Of a stretch of DNA of 64,000 bases, positions 24,534-36,812 are shown one piece after another; the stretch's first letter is position 1; every line of letters begins with the position of its first letter. Location of the stretch: NCBI GenBank assembly GCA_028023455.1, contig JAQFVV010000001.1, positions 22,277,401 through 22,341,400 on the forward strand, written 5' to 3'. The position numbers and the translations under genes were made by a program. This DNA comes from Epiperipatus broadwayi (taxonomy: Eukaryota; Onychophora; Udeonychophora; Euonychophora; Peripatidae). Below the pieces are notes generated by a model. That model did not search any database, was not told where the DNA came from, and saw only the letters and a program-made list of their open reading frames with translations.

Positions 24534-24636
24534 AACACAATAGCAACTATCTCCAAACAATAATGCCATCCAGTGCAAGCCGTAGTAGTTGATGGATGCC
24601 AGCTTTGTGCATCAAAATTCTTATCTAATATCTATT

Positions 24637-24698
24637 TTTCCAATACCCTCAGACTCGTTTCTAGCTTGTGGCCTTCATCAGTCAAGAGTCTTGGATTT
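24637..24698 (-). ncRNA. Hammerhead ribozyme copy B1
   Basis: Minus strand: CTGATGA intact (24681-24675), stem II AAGGCC-ACAAGCT, GAAAC, then ACGAGTC, where the usual ACTAGT palindrome carries one change. Stem I next to the core has a mismatch. Core residues are intact but stability is doubtful. Confidence 0.65.
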
Positions 24699-25232
24699 AA
24701 GGTCATTGCATGTAGATCTTTATATCTAGTGCTATCCTCCAACAGCCACCTTTTTGCTTCACTATAAAGCCATGAACTCAAATTGAAAACACACTGTTTT
24801 CAATCCAAGCTCATTCACTTGTATAGTCATACAGATCTGAAACCACTTCAGTATCTATACCTTTTGGTGTCTTTGGTTTTTTAATGACCATCATCCTTTG
24901 GCCATGATTAGTGTTAAACCACTAAAAGATCAAAATAATCACCATTTCTTGTGCTTAACACAGTAGCAATTTTTTCCATACAGTAGTGCCACTTCATGCT
25001 TGTGTAAGCATAAGAAACTAATCATTTGAAGTTTTAGTGGGTTAACAGCAATCCTGGCCTAAAGGGTAATGGTGACTATGCTTATTAAAAAACCTAAAAC
25101 ACAAAAATGTATAGGTAGTTCAGACCTGTATGAGTATACAAGTGAATGAGCTTGAATTGAAAACAATGCATTTTCAGTTTAGGCTCATAGCTTTATATTT
25201 AATTAATAGATACAAAGATCTAGGTGCAGTGA

Positions 25233-25290
25233 TCTCAGATCCAAAACTTCTTACTGATGAAAGCCATAAGCTATGGATAGGCATTAGCTA
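25233..25290 (+). ncRNA. Hammerhead ribozyme copy B2 (deleted core)
   Basis: CTGATGAAAGCCATAAGCTA is present but GAAAC, stem III and the cleavage site are deleted; the sequence passes to TGGATAGG. Confidence 0.6.
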
Positions 25291-25392
25291 GGGATTTTGA
25301 TTCACAAATCTTCTGGCTTCCATTGATTACTATGGCTTGCACTGGGTGATCTTACTATATGGAGAGAATTGTTGATCATATGATATTTTAAT

Positions 25393-25887
25393 GATTAAAA
25401 AAATATTTTCATCTAAGCATTTGTTCCAATGATAATTAAGCAGAAAGTTGAGATAGTAGAATATTAATTAGCTGACAAACAATGACCAACTAGCAATGAT
25501 GATGATCAAAGATTCTTGCTTGATAATGCTTAGTTAATTCAATCCATAGTTTAATGAACAATCAGAATATTTTTTCATGTTATTTTATATAAATAATAAA
25601 GCAGATTTTTAATTTGATAAAAAATAGAATGGCTTCAAAAATCAATATATATACCATACTTATGTAAATAAATAATTTAGTTATGTATATAATTGTAATC
25701 TTAGGGAAGGACATTAATCTTCACACGTGTTGTTAGATTAAATTTACATGCACTCACCTATCAATAAGTATTTTAAAAGCATGTGTAACACTTATGCTTA
25801 GAGATTATTTTTATCATATATAATAACACAGCAAAAGTACATCCACTTTTTCTTTTAAAATATATATGTTCTACAATAATATCAACA
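25393..25887. other. AT-rich DNA without a recognisable feature
   Basis: No frame, no shared repeat. Confidence 0.4.
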
Positions 25888-26170
25888 AATTAAAAATCCT
25901 CCTTTTTCTTTTCAAAAACTTTATTTTTTTATCTCAATACTGAACATATATATACATTTATATAATACAAAACTCCAACGTTTCAACTGTTTTATCTCAT
26001 ACAGTCATTTTCAAGGATATCTTTCTCCCACTGCTATCCTTGAAAATGACTGTATGAGATAAAACAGTTGAAACGTTGGAGTTTTGTATTATATAAATGT
26101 ATATATATGTTCAGTATTGAGATAAAAAAATAAAGTTTTTGAAAAAAAAAAGGAGAAGGATTTTTAATTT
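25888..26170. repeat. Long near-perfect inverted repeat with PLE-end character
   Basis: Arms 25888-26017 and 26037-26170 (about 130 bp) are almost exact reverse complements around a 17-19 base loop. On the plus strand the right arm reads ACTGTATGAGATAAAACAGT, TGAAACGTTGGAG, then a TA-rich region and an A-rich tail before 'aaggagaagg'. TGAAACGTTGG following a short stem is what PLE 3' ends with hammerhead motifs look like, so I infer two opposed PLE ends. The arm identity implies a recent origin or gene conversion. Confidence 0.75.
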
Positions 26171-29100
26171 GTTAAGATTATTTTTATATAAATCATTAAT
26201 CAGTACTTGAACTTATTATGAGCCTGGTATTTCAATTGACAAATTATTTATACAAATTTTGTTTATATTTCATATGGAAGAGAAAGTTTCTTATTTTTAA
26301 GTACCTGATTTAAAAAGCATGGACAATAAGGGTTGGTTTGTATAAAAATAAGCTCTAATTATAAATATTACACTTAAGCTTTTAAAACATTTATTGACAG
26401 ATGAGTGCATTTAAATTTAATATAATATTGCATGTGTGAAGATTAATTTCCTTCTATAAGTTGCTGTATGTATGTAAATATTAATAATTTAAACAATTTA
26501 CGTGTAATTTTAAAATCAATTTCAATTATAATGTAAACAGTCAATGTACCAATTATAAATTGTCATTGCAAACTGAAATTCTGTCATCAAATAATAGTAT
26601 TTGTCTGACACCAAAAATATAGCTGCTTTTAATTTTATTTTAGATTATATAAGGATTATAGATCAAACATTAATACTTTAAATGTAGCAAAATTGGAATA
26701 TCACTACTTCCTAAGAATTTTTACAAATAAACAGTCTCCTGTAAAATGTTAGAGATTATAATTAGATGATTTTCATAGGCTTTTTTGGGATAAAAATAGT
26801 AATTTTAATGGAATTTCTTCCTCTATTTACTTTAGATAAATTTTAGTTATGATAAATATATACTGTATATAAAACTTGGCAAAGTATCATGCTATCTAAA
26901 AAAAGTATTAGTCTGATCCACCTTTAAATTAAAAGTGGAAATGCTTTTACTTTATTACCATAGATTATATAGATGTTATATATGATAGACATTTGTTTTT
27001 AATTAGCACTTTGCTTAATTATATTATAGTTGAAAGATCTAAAAAATATTTTGTAGAAATTTTGCTAAAATTATTAATATTTATATCTAAAAAACTTAAG
27101 AAAATCTAATTATTATCTATAACTTTTTATGGGAGAATCTTGTGAAAGTATTTAGGAAATTACGATATTTTTTAGTTTGTAAGCATTTAAGGTAGTAAAT
27201 ATCTGATCTATAAAGCTAATATATTCTAGTCAATAAATTAAAAGCAGTTTAATTTTTGATTTAAAAAGTTGGTCGGACAAATGCTATTATTAGATGGTTT
27301 GATTTTAGTTTGCAATGCTAATTTTTAATTGATATTTTACTTTGTTACATCATAGCTCAAATGCACTAAAAAATGCATAGAGAAATTTTATTAAGATTAT
27401 TATTTATATGTAAAAATCCTGTGAAATTCTTCTAATTATTATATATATTGCCTTGATACACTCATGTGTAAATGTATATCTGAATAAATATGTGTATGTA
27501 TTTAATGGGGAAAAAACTAGATTAATAATAGCAAAAAAAAAGCAATTATAATTCTGCTATTTTAAAAAAAATTTTTTATTCAATTCAATTTTTCAATTAA
27601 AAAAGTTTTTGGATAATTTGAACTACTGATGATATATATATATATGCTAGTCATAATTTATATAATTGTTGAATTGATGTTACATTTTATAAAAATATGA
27701 ATAGATGAAATCAGGAAGAAAATAGATATTAAAAAATCAAAAAATTAGTCTTAAAAGACATTTGATCATATTAAGTAATAAAGGGCACCAAAAATAAATT
27801 GAAAAATGTCTATAATAAATCCATGACATATATTACATCAACACCTGCTTATTCCTCTACCAACTGTCCAAAAATAAAAAAAATAGGTAACAAAACTAAA
27901 AATATGCAAAACAACAACATTTTAATATTTTATTTTATATTTAAACAGCTTGGTGGTATGATATATAGATATGTGTTTATTAGTTATCATTTAGATATTG
28001 TATTTTTTGTATTATCAATTTTATCAACCTATTAGTTGTAAAAAAGTGTGCATGTATTTCATTTTAATATATATATATATAAATGAACTATTTAAATATA
28101 TATATATATATCAATATTTAAATAAATGTTATGGACATTCATATAGAAGTAGTTTTTATAATTTAAACTTTGATTTTATTAATTTTTTAGCATAGTTTCA
28201 ACATGGCAAGTATAAATATTAAAATTATCCCTGTGACTTCACTTGTGTTAATAGAAAATTACCAAATGATCTCTCCCCAAAAAAGAAAACATTTTTTCAA
28301 AATTTATGAAGATTTGCACAATATTTATTGGGTTATTAACAAAAACTTTCAAGTGTATATATAAAATAGATAAAGGGTAAAAGGTTGCCAATAAGTTATG
28401 CACATCTTTAATATAGTGTTTCATTTTAATTTAAATAAGCTTGAAATAAAAATATTCCTGAATCCTGTTTTAGAGTTCTGATGTTTATCCTGGTTGTAGA
28501 CTGTAAATCTTTTGTAAGTCCTTTAATCCTTATTGAAATATTTGATTGTTACTATAACATGTATTACTGATGCTCACTTTTATAAGTCCTTTAAGTTTAG
28601 AAGATGTAGATGATCAATCCTTCGGATGCAGTTTTTCTAAATTATGTATTTTTGAAAATAAAGCAAAGTCCATAATAACATAACAATCTTTTATTAAGTG
28701 CTTTATAAATTTGACACTAATCAAAGATTATTATTACCTTTTTAGTAATTAAAAATTACTTTGAATAACATTACAATATTTTAAATAATTCTATTAAAAA
28801 TGTTTAACAAAACAAATATTCAAGTCTTTTCACTCATGGTCATGAACTTACTATTCTTAATATATGTAATTTTTTTTTTCAATAAACTAGAAAATATTAC
28901 TTTTAGATGATGAAAAATTTCTGTAGCTTTTTTGGCATTAGTATAATAAAAGAATATAATGTAACTGATAATTAAAATATATCTAAGTAATATTTCTATG
29001 AAATAATACTACATGAGTTATCAACAGCAGTTAAAAATAACTATTATAATGCATTTTTATAAACAATATTATATGTCAAATAAAATGGTATTAATTTGAA

Positions 29101-31389
29101 TAGTTTAAAATTTAACAGCCTTTATTAAATAGACAAATTAATTAAATTTCATTTGTATTTGCATATTTAATTTCTCACTTGTAAGTGCTTGCAAATGGAA
29201 TGTGAACAAAATGCCAGGATGTTAAAATTTCAGATCCATCTTAAACTTTGTTTATCATATAAGAAATATATTTAAACTGAAATTCTAAAAGTTAATCAAA
29301 TTCAGCAGTATAATTTATTATAAATGACAATTTTCATTATTTGTTTTTCTCTTGTTATACTCATGGCTTGTTCGATTAAAAATTACTATTGTAATGCATT
29401 TTTCTATTGGAAATTATCTAAGTTTTTAAAACAAAATATCATTTTAAAAAAAAGTAAGAAAAGCATGCAGGATTAATTAAGATCATGCAGTATGTAGCTA
29501 TTCCCACAGTTTATATACTTATATAATATTTACTTGAAAATGATTATGATTTTGATGCATTTTTAATAATACATGAGTTGTCAATAACAGAATCAATCGG
29601 TTATACTACTAAATTTGATCAACTTTTAGGATTTCACTTTATATATGTGGTACAAACAAAATTTAATTAACTTAATATATATATACAAAATTAAATTTTA
29701 CCTTGCTTTATCAAAAACTAAAATTCTACTATTGAATTTGATCAACATTTAGGATTTCAGTTTAAATGTATTTGTCACATGATAATATTATTTTTAAATT
29801 TTAACATCATAGTACTTTTTTCAAACTCCATTTGCAAGTAGAAATTAAATATATGTTCCAAATGAAATTTAATTAATTTAAAATATATTTATGTAATAAT
29901 TTTTATCTCTGATTACCAAAAACTAATTCTTTTCATTTCACAAGTATATATTTCAATTCTCAGGCCACATTATTTTTTGTCTGTAATTTTTTCAGTGCTG
30001 CCCTCTTTTTTTTTTTTTTTGCATTTTTATGGCATCATTAGAAAATGGTTATGATTCTGACAAATTTTTATTTTGCAAATTATCAAAGTTTTTAAAACAA
30101 TCAAGTACTTACTTTAATACAAAAATCCATAGTCTATATAATTCTCTAAAAAAAAAAAAAAGAAAGAAAATTGTACATTGGTGCAATATTTATTTAGTAA
30201 ACTTTCACTTTTATACATACAATAGATAGATTTTAATTTATGTCAAATTTCTCACTTTTAAAGTTGTGGGAGAGAATAAAAAAGATCAGTGCAAAATTAA
30301 GCTGAAATAATAAAAAAATGTTTCTAGCATTTTTAAAATTTTTAAATAGTAGTCTATTGTATAAAGCTCTATAATAAATTTATTTATAAAAAAACTTAAT
30401 TCAGTCTTTCTATGATTAGAAGATATATAAATCATTAACAAAAACATTTTCACACATACAAATGTTTCTAAACAACATTTTAATTTTGATTCTAAATACA
30501 AAAGCATTCTCCATTTTTATTAATTTTTAAAAATTTATAAAATATAATAATTTGTAAATTATATCATATAGGCATGGTTGTCTATAGATGGGGACAAATA
30601 AAGACTTGCTCTTCCCTCTGCAAAAAAAAAAAAAATTGTACAAATTATAATTATATAAGTAATTGGAGATATATAACCTTACATTCTTGACCCTAGGACA
30701 TTTTGTCTGAAAATTTTATTACAGGTTAGCCAATTTTGGCCTTAAATACTATATGTTTCATCCATAGCAATAATAAATGTTCTCCTATTTTTGATTCATC
30801 TTTTTTGATATATGAAAACCATGTTCATTACGGCTGTGAATAGCGATTAGTTTGTTTTCCCTGTGTCACTGAATGAAAAGTGACTTGTCACATAAATTGA
30901 TTCAAATCCTGGCATATTAGTTCAAAATGAATCATTTTAATCAAATAATTTATTAAAATATATTTCTTACACCGGATTTTCTGTAATAAGACCTATTTTA
31001 AAATTTGAAATTTTTTCTAATATTTATTCCCAGTAAGAATTAGTTTAGATTTGTTTGGTAGAGGAAGGTGTCATTCAAGACCACAAAATGGTGTGTTTTG
31101 CAATAATGCATTGTGTTTGCATCAAAAGTACACCAGGGCTGTCAAAGTGCATTTATAAAAACTCCATTTATAAATTATGATTTAATCAAACTTTTAGAAA
31201 TCATATCATCTCAGTAGCACAAAGAAACTGTTAATTGATAACACAATTTTGTAACATTCCATACATATCCAGAAAAAGATATAATTTGTTAAACTGAAAT
31301 CAATACAAAAAAAACCCTATAGTATTCAATAAAGTTAAATTAGGCTATAATAATAGTGACAGAAAATTATTCAGGAAAGTTGAAAATTT
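26171..31389. other. 5 kb of AT-rich DNA without a recognisable feature
   Basis: Homopolymer and TA-dinucleotide runs throughout. Short open frames (for example 27799-28035, 30029-30229, 30286-30507 on the minus strand) are low-complexity Lys/Asn/Ile/Phe translations typical of AT-rich non-coding DNA. No doublecortin exon or transposon motif seen. Confidence 0.5.
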
Positions 31390-31399
31390 TAATAAAAAT

Positions 31400-31446
31400 A
31401 ATATCTAAGCATTGCTTTCGACCAGGTCGATCATAATCATAGAACT
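31400..31446 (-). ncRNA. Hammerhead-like fold in PLE family 3 3' UTR (minus copy)
   Basis: Minus strand: TTATGAT in place of CTGATGA, stem CGAC-CTG-GTCG, GAAAGC, then AATGCTT forming an AGC/GCT stem III. Stem II and III are good; the 5' core is not canonical. Confidence 0.45.
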
Positions 31447-31574
31447 ACAATCAAATATAAATATATACATTAAAATTAAATATGCCATTTGCATGGTATT
31501 GCACTGGATGAGTTTTTTGTTTATTGTGTTGATATTATTTGCTATAAACCATGCCTCTATATTTTCTTTTTCAA

Positions 31575-33110
31575 TCACTTATATTCAGTACAAACAACAT
31601 CAATATTAATAAGATCAAAATTAGGTCCAGATTTAATTTCATCTTCCAAAAATATAGATTTAACACTATAATCTGTTTTAGCATGTTTATATAAATATTT
31701 ATGTTGTGTTAATCTTGTAGCACAATTTGCATAAGATTCTCCGTAATAAATTGCATTGCATTTTGGTTCATTAAATTTAATTTTATATACTATTTGTAGA
31801 GATTGGTTTGGAGATAATGTATCTTTAGCATTGTTTAAAATTTGATTAAGATTATGAGGTGTTCTAAAACTGATATTATAATCATTTGGACAAATTGTTT
31901 TCATTGTTTTAGATATATTAGGTATGTATGTAAGGAAGGTTGATCCATACATTATTATTATTATTAAAGTTTTTAGTATTCAAAGATGAATAAAAAAATT
32001 TAAGAATTTTATTTAATAAATTATAATTATAACCTGATTTAATCTTTCATATAAATTTCAATATAATTTAGTTTCTAATACAAAAACAACAACATTTAAT
32101 TCCATCTAATTTATGAGAAACTGGAGTAAAAGAATGAGGGTCAACTACACCACAAATATTGATAGGCTTTATAACTATTTTATAACTAATTTATGAATAT
32201 GTATACTGAATATTAAACATATCTAAAAATTTTATATCACCAAATTTATCTTCATCTTCTATAGTCCAAACCAAAGAAGATAAAAGAGATAATTCATCTT
32301 TTATATCAAATATTTTCTCTTCAGCATATATAAGAACATCATCTACATATCTTGAATATAAAGGTGATGTTGCTGTGTAGGAACTTTTTTGGAATAACTT
32401 CTAATTCAAATTTATTTAAAACTATACTACAAATAATTTCACTTAAAGTAGTCCCATAGACTATCCATGTTCCATTGTATAAAATTCACCATTAAAAAGA
32501 GCTGTAGTATCATTATCCATCAATTTAAGAACATCAATAATAAAATTTATTTTGACTTGTTACAATTTAAATTAATTAAAATATTATTAATATTAATAGA
32601 TAATTGTTGTGAAACCAAATTATAAGGTTCTTGTTATATTTAATGAACCAAGTTTATTATTAGGTTTATACATTTGTGAATTTAATATTTATGCACATTT
32701 AAATGATTTTATAGCAAATTTTCCTAAATCAACTTGTTCAATTAACCATTTAACTATTAATTTAGCTGTTTTATAAAAATGCATGTCTCCAAAACCATTA
32801 AAAGTCTATGAGGTTGATTTTCTTTATGCATTTTTACATTTGCAAAAATTCTAGGAATAGCAGCTGCAGTTTGATAAATCTTTTAATATTCAAATTTATG
32901 CATTGCTTTGTTTTGATAATGTATTAATATTGAAACAATGAATTTATCTTTTTCTCTTTTAAAATTATATTCATCATGTAATTTAAATGTTAACTTTTTA
33001 ATTTGATCATAAACTTTATTTTTATAATCCTTCTTAGATAAAAGAAAAAATCTATTACCTTTATCTTCCTTGAAATATTTAATATTATATTGTAAAAATT
33101 ATTTAGATTC
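31575..33110 (-). pseudogene. PLE family 3 RT/GIY-YIG, decayed
   Basis: The catalytic RYVDD is at 32352-32338 in the context ATSPLYSRYVDDVLIYAEE. The endonuclease piece is a 125-residue open segment, 31952-31575, with LQIVYKIKFNEPKCNAIYYG followed by ESYANCATRLTQHKYL, the GIY-YIG signature of Penelope elements with its CCHH-like cysteines. The upstream RT is broken by stops and frameshifts, for example near 32400 and 32560. Confidence 0.82.
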
Positions 33111-33290
33111 ATTTAAATTATTATATTAATTGTATATATATATTACTATTCATTTTAAATGGATATAGACATAATACTTTTGAAATTTTATCAATAATGT
33201 CTTTAGAAAATATATTTCAAAAATATTATATCTACATCCATTTATATTAAATAGTAATATATAAAATTGATATAATAATTTAAATGAATT
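33108..33290. repeat. Inverted repeat at the axis side of PLE family 3
   Basis: Arms of about 80 bp (33108-33186 and 33211-33290) begin 'attcatttaaatta' and end 'taatttaaatgaat', with 'catccattta / taaatggat' inside and about 25 bp between. It lies where the PLE family 3 minus arm meets the inserted PLE family 2 cluster. Confidence 0.7.
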
Positions 33291-33400
33291 AGTTAAAGCT
33301 TTACTTCATTAGCATATAAAATCCATAATATATGTATGTGCTTTGCGTATAGATAATGAAGCTGATAATAGTAAATAAAATAAATAATATATAATTATTA

Positions 33401-33450
33401 AAGCTGAGCGCTTTCTGGAGGATTCATACTCCCATATTTATAGCTACTAG
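33401..33450 (-). ncRNA. Hammerhead-like fold, PLE family 2 outer left end
   Basis: Minus strand: CTATAAATAT, stem GGGAG...CCTCC, GAAAGCGCTC. It resembles stem II, GAAA and a palindromic AGCGCT stem III, but lacks a canonical CTGATGA. Confidence 0.4.
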
Positions 33451-33560
33451 AATTTTGTTATGAACTATACCAATGTTAATGCAAATGTATGCAAATTGAT
33501 ATATATATGTGCTCTGCACACAGTTAATGAAGATATTAAACGTAAGTAAAATTATCAAAA

Positions 33561-33610
33561 TTACCACCAAGTGCTTTCGGGACAGTTTATAGTCCCATAT
33601 TCATGGCTAC
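33561..33610 (-). ncRNA. Hammerhead-like fold, PLE family 2 inner left end
   Basis: Minus strand: CCATGAATAT, stem GGGAC...GTCCC, GAAAGCACTTGG. Same layout as the arms of the 671-870 palindrome, with AGCGCT changed to AGCACT. Confidence 0.45.
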
Positions 33611-33669
33611 TTGTGTTTAGTTAAGAACTGTAATATTAATGCAAATTTATGCCAATTCGTGTGAAGATG

Positions 33670-34083
33670 CTACATAGACCATTTTCGAGACAGAGAAAAG
33701 CAGACCTCTCTTCTATTGATTGCTGCTAGATCGCTTACTATGTAGTAAGCTTCTCTGACTTTGTGTTTAATATCGTTTATTTCAGAGCAAATGTCACTGG
33801 CTGTGGTGGGTAGAAAGGCATGGCCAGTGGCTCTCTCATGCTCAATGAAAATTGAATTGCCTTCAAGCTTTGTTTTAGTTCTGTTATAGAGATATCTATG
33901 TTGAGCTACTCTGGTTGCAATATTGGTTTTAGTTTCTTCATAACATGTTGCCGTGCAATTTCTTTGGGGGAAGGTGATTTTGTATACAACTTGAGGGGTG
34001 AGTTTGGATTTGATCCTGTCCTTGGTGTTATTGATAAGTCTATTGGTGTTAGGAGGTGAATGAAAAGTGATTTTCAAAGTCAC
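33670..34083 (-). CDS. PLE family 2 GIY-YIG endonuclease, C-terminal fragment
   Basis: A 137-residue open segment, the cleanest endonuclease in the cluster. QVVYKITFPQRNCTATCYEE is the GIY-YIG part (usual YYGET read here as CYEET), then TNIATRVAQHRYLYNRTKTK, IEHERATGH and INRREVCFSLSRKWSM, all standard C-terminal Penelope motifs. The nuclease makes the target nick for PLE integration in the family as known. The RT is missing and the usual GET glycine is replaced, so it is unlikely to work. Confidence 0.85.
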   Translation of the reverse strand: MTLKITFHSPPNTNRLINNTKDRIKSKLTPQVVYKITFPQRNCTATCYEETKTNIATRVAQHRYLYNRTKTKLEGNSIFIEHERATGHAFLPTTASDICSEINDIKHKVREAYYIVSDLAAINRREVCFSLSRKWSM

Positions 34084-34133
34084 TTAATAGTTTATTAATA
34101 AGGTTTTTGGCTGTGCAAATTAATGTAAAGTGG

Positions 34134-34500
34134 CTATAGAGACCATTTTTGAGAAAGAGAAAAGCAGGCCTCTCTTCTATTGATTGATGTAGGATCACTT
34201 GCTATGTAGCATGCTTCCCTGACATTGCGTTTGATGTCATTTCTCAGAGCAGACAACACTGGCAGTGGTTGGTTGGAAACTATAGCCAGTAGCTCTTTCA
34301 TGTGCAGCAAAGATTGAATTACCTTCACATCTAGTTTGTCTTATTATAAAGGTATCTATGCTATACTACTCTGGTTGCAATGTTGGTACTGGTTTCTTCG
34401 TAGTATGATGCTAGGCGATTTCTTTGGGAGCAAGTGATCTTGTACATGACTTGAGGAATAAGTTCAGGTTTGATCTTATCTTTGGTGTTGATGATATACA
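34134..34500 (-). pseudogene. Second PLE family 2 endonuclease copy on the minus strand
   Basis: Repeats the same domain (KITCSQRNRLASYYEE, TNIATRV, NDIKRNVREACYIASD, SINRREACFSLSQKWSL) with stops. It lies directly upstream of the copy at 34083-33670 in the same direction, so the left arm is a partial tandem duplication without a 3' UTR between copies. Confidence 0.8.
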
Positions 34501-34529
34501 CATGATATTATGATGACATATTCATTGCA

Positions 34530-35350
34530 GCTCCAGATAACATCATTACTGATCTTCACAACAGCCTCCAGAATAACACTAAACTCACTTTCACTTCAAT
34601 GTGGGAAAACCAATTACATCAGGTTAAACACCTTGACATATGTGTCAGCAGAAATGCAGATAATGTAGACTACTATATGATAGTAAAACCATTTGAAATA
34701 CATGGTTTAGCACACCCTAGTTTTTACACACCCCAATCTCACAAACTTGCAGCTCTTTCTTCCTTTCTGTTCAGGAACCATAATTTATGCAAATACGAAG
34801 CAGATAAAAGAAATAATCTCATCAGTTACATTGCACATTTAGTAAAGATAGAGCATACTCAATAATCCCTCAGCAGGAAAATAATTCTCATTTCATATAT
34901 CCGTTCAATAACTAAAAGTCTTATTAACAAACTCTCTTGCAACTTTGAAGTCACTTTTCATTTGCCTCCCAGCACCAATAGACTCATCAACAACACCAAA
35001 CATAGGATCAGATCCAAACTGACTCTTCAAGTCATATACAAGATCACTTGCCCCCAAAGAACTTGCCTAGCATCATACTAAGGAGAAACCAGGACCAACA
35101 TTGCAACCAGAGTAGCACAGCATAGATGCTTTTATAATAAGACTAAAACTAAATGTGAAGATAATTCAATCTTTGCTGAACATGAAAGAGCCACTGGCCA
35201 TAGTTTCCAATAAACCACTGCCAGTGTTGTCTGCTCTGAGAAAAATGACATTAAACGCAAGATCAGGAAAGCATGCTACATAGCAAGTGATCCTACATCA
35301 ATCAATAGAAGAGAGGCCTGCTCTTCTTTTTCTCGAAAATGGTCTCTGTA
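34530..35350 (+). pseudogene. PLE family 2 connector and endonuclease, plus-strand arm
   Basis: The open segment 34599-34865 (VKHLDICVSRNADN) is the region that follows the RT core in PLEs. After a stop come VIYKITCPQRTCLASY, a stop in place of the next residue, then GETRTNIATRVAQHR, FAEHERATGHS and SINRREACSSFSRKWSL. Here GET is retained where the minus-strand copy has EET. The RT core is absent. Confidence 0.82.
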
Positions 35351-35404
35351 GCCATTTTACATTAATTTGCATACATTTGCATTAACATTGGTATAGTTCT
35401 TAAT

Positions 35405-35450
35405 CTAGTAGCTATGAATATGGGAGTATGAATTCTCCCAGCGCTCAGCT
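35405..35450 (+). ncRNA. Hammerhead-like fold, PLE family 2 right end
   Basis: GCTATGAATAT, stem GGGAGTATGAATTCTCCC, then AGCGCTCAGC. The GAA between stem II and stem III has been lost, so this copy is inactive. Confidence 0.4.
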
Positions 35451-35534
35451 TTAATAATTGTATATTATTTATTTTATTTACTATTATCAGCTTCATTATC
35501 AGTGCACAAAGCACATATGTATATTATGGATTTT

Positions 35535-36812
35535 AAATGAATCTAAATCATTTTTAATAATGATATTAAATGTTTAAAGGAAGATAAAGGTAATATATTT
35601 GTTGTTTTTTTTTATCTAACAAGGATTATAACAATAAAGTTTATTATCAAATTAAAAAGTTAAAATTTAAATTACATGATGAATATAATTTTAAAAGAGA
35701 AAAAGATAAATTTGAATTGTTACTTTTTTGCAAATCTAAAAATGCATAAAGAAAATCAACCTCTTAGACTTTTAATTGATTTTAGAGGCACATATTTTTA
35801 CAAAACAGCTAAACTAATGACTGAATGGTTAATTGAACAAATGGTTTCAGAAAATTTGCTATAAAATCTTCATTTGAATGTGCACAAATATTAAATTCAC
35901 AAACATAAAATCCTAACAATAAACTTGCTTCATTAGATATAACAGAACTTTATGGTTCAGTTTCACAAAAATTATCTATTAATATTATTAATAATAATTT
36001 AATTAATTTAAATTTTAATAAGTACAAAATAAATTTTATTATTGATCTTAAATGGATGGCTATGGAACTACCCTTTAAGTGGAATTATTTGTAGTATAGT
36101 TTTAAATAAATTTGAAGTAGAAGTTATTCCAAAAACATTTGCTACAGCAACATCACCTTTATATATAAGATATGTAGATGATGTTCTTATATATGCTGAA
36201 GAGAAAACATTTATTGATATAATAGATGAAGATAAATTTGGCAGTATAAAGTTTTAGATATGCATATTCAACATACTTCACAAATTAGTTATAAAATAAT
36301 TGTAAAGCCTACCAATATTTGTGGTGTAGTTGACCTTCATTCTTTTACTCCAGCTTTTCATAAATTAGCTGGATTTAAATGTTTTTTGTTTTTTTTTTTT
36401 GTATAGAAACTTTAAATTATGTAAGTTTATAGCAGGTAAAAGAAACAACATTGAAATTTATATAAAAGATTTAATTATATCAGGTTATAATTATAATTTA
36501 TTAAACAAAACACTTAATTTTTTTTATTCATCTTTGAATACTAAAAACTTTAATAATAATAATGCATGGATCAGCCTTCCATATACACCTAATATATCTA
36601 AAAGGATAAAAACAATTTGTTCCAATGATTATAATATCAGTTTTAGAAAATCTAATTTTAATAAAATTTTAAATAATAATAAAGATAAATTGCCTTCAAA
36701 CCAATCTCTATAAATAGTTTATAAAATTAAATGTAATGAATCAAAATGCAATGCAATTTATTATGAAGAATCTCATGCCAATTGTGCTACAAGATTAGCA
36801 CAACATATATAT
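35535..36812 (+). pseudogene. PLE family 3 RT and start of endonuclease, plus-strand arm
   Basis: Pieces at 35676-35864 (NLKMHKENQPLRLLIDFRGT, RT motif of PLE), 36042-36257 (YIRYVDDVLIYAEEKTF with YVDD at 36171-36182), and 36399-36713 (connector, ISKRIKTICSNDYNISFRK). It ends inside the endonuclease at AQHIY, where the solo LTR is inserted, and resumes at 38691. Confidence 0.82.

Larger units (their letters stand above)
24534..25392. mobile_element. Hammerhead retrozyme-like repeat, cluster B (inverted)
   Basis: Minus-strand arm about 24534-25000, plus-strand arm about 25001-25392, each a bit under one unit. The landmarks are the same as cluster A ('gtgcaagcc', 'cctccaacagccacctttt', 'tcagatctga'). 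Unlike A and D, the plus arm begins inside the unit ('taagcataagaaac') rather than at the ribozyme. Non-coding, and more diverged than A or D. Confidence 0.75.
31390..33310 (-). mobile_element. PLE family 3, minus-strand arm
   Basis: 3' end near 31390, coding remnants from 31575 to about 33110. Mirrored by plus-strand segments at 35535-36812 and 38691-39062, so this is the left arm of a second inverted PLE pair, with PLE family 2 in the middle. Confidence 0.8.
33311..35534. mobile_element. PLE family 2 cluster, inverted pair nested in PLE family 3
   Basis: The outer 150 bp are mutual inverted repeats ('aaaatccataatat' ... 'atattatggatttt', with 'gcgctttctgg' and 'agcgctcagc' inside). The left arm is minus-strand and contains two successive 3' ends (about 33320 and 33490) and two endonuclease copies. 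The right arm is plus-strand with one endonuclease copy. No RT core is present, so all copies are 5'-truncated. It lies exactly between the arms of PLE family 3. Confidence 0.8.

Noticed and set aside
26171-31389. Further exons of the doublecortin gene
   Set aside because: I looked for the expected continuation after IDGKP (VTC..DFFGDDD-like) and for kinase motifs and saw none. A by-eye search could miss short exons.
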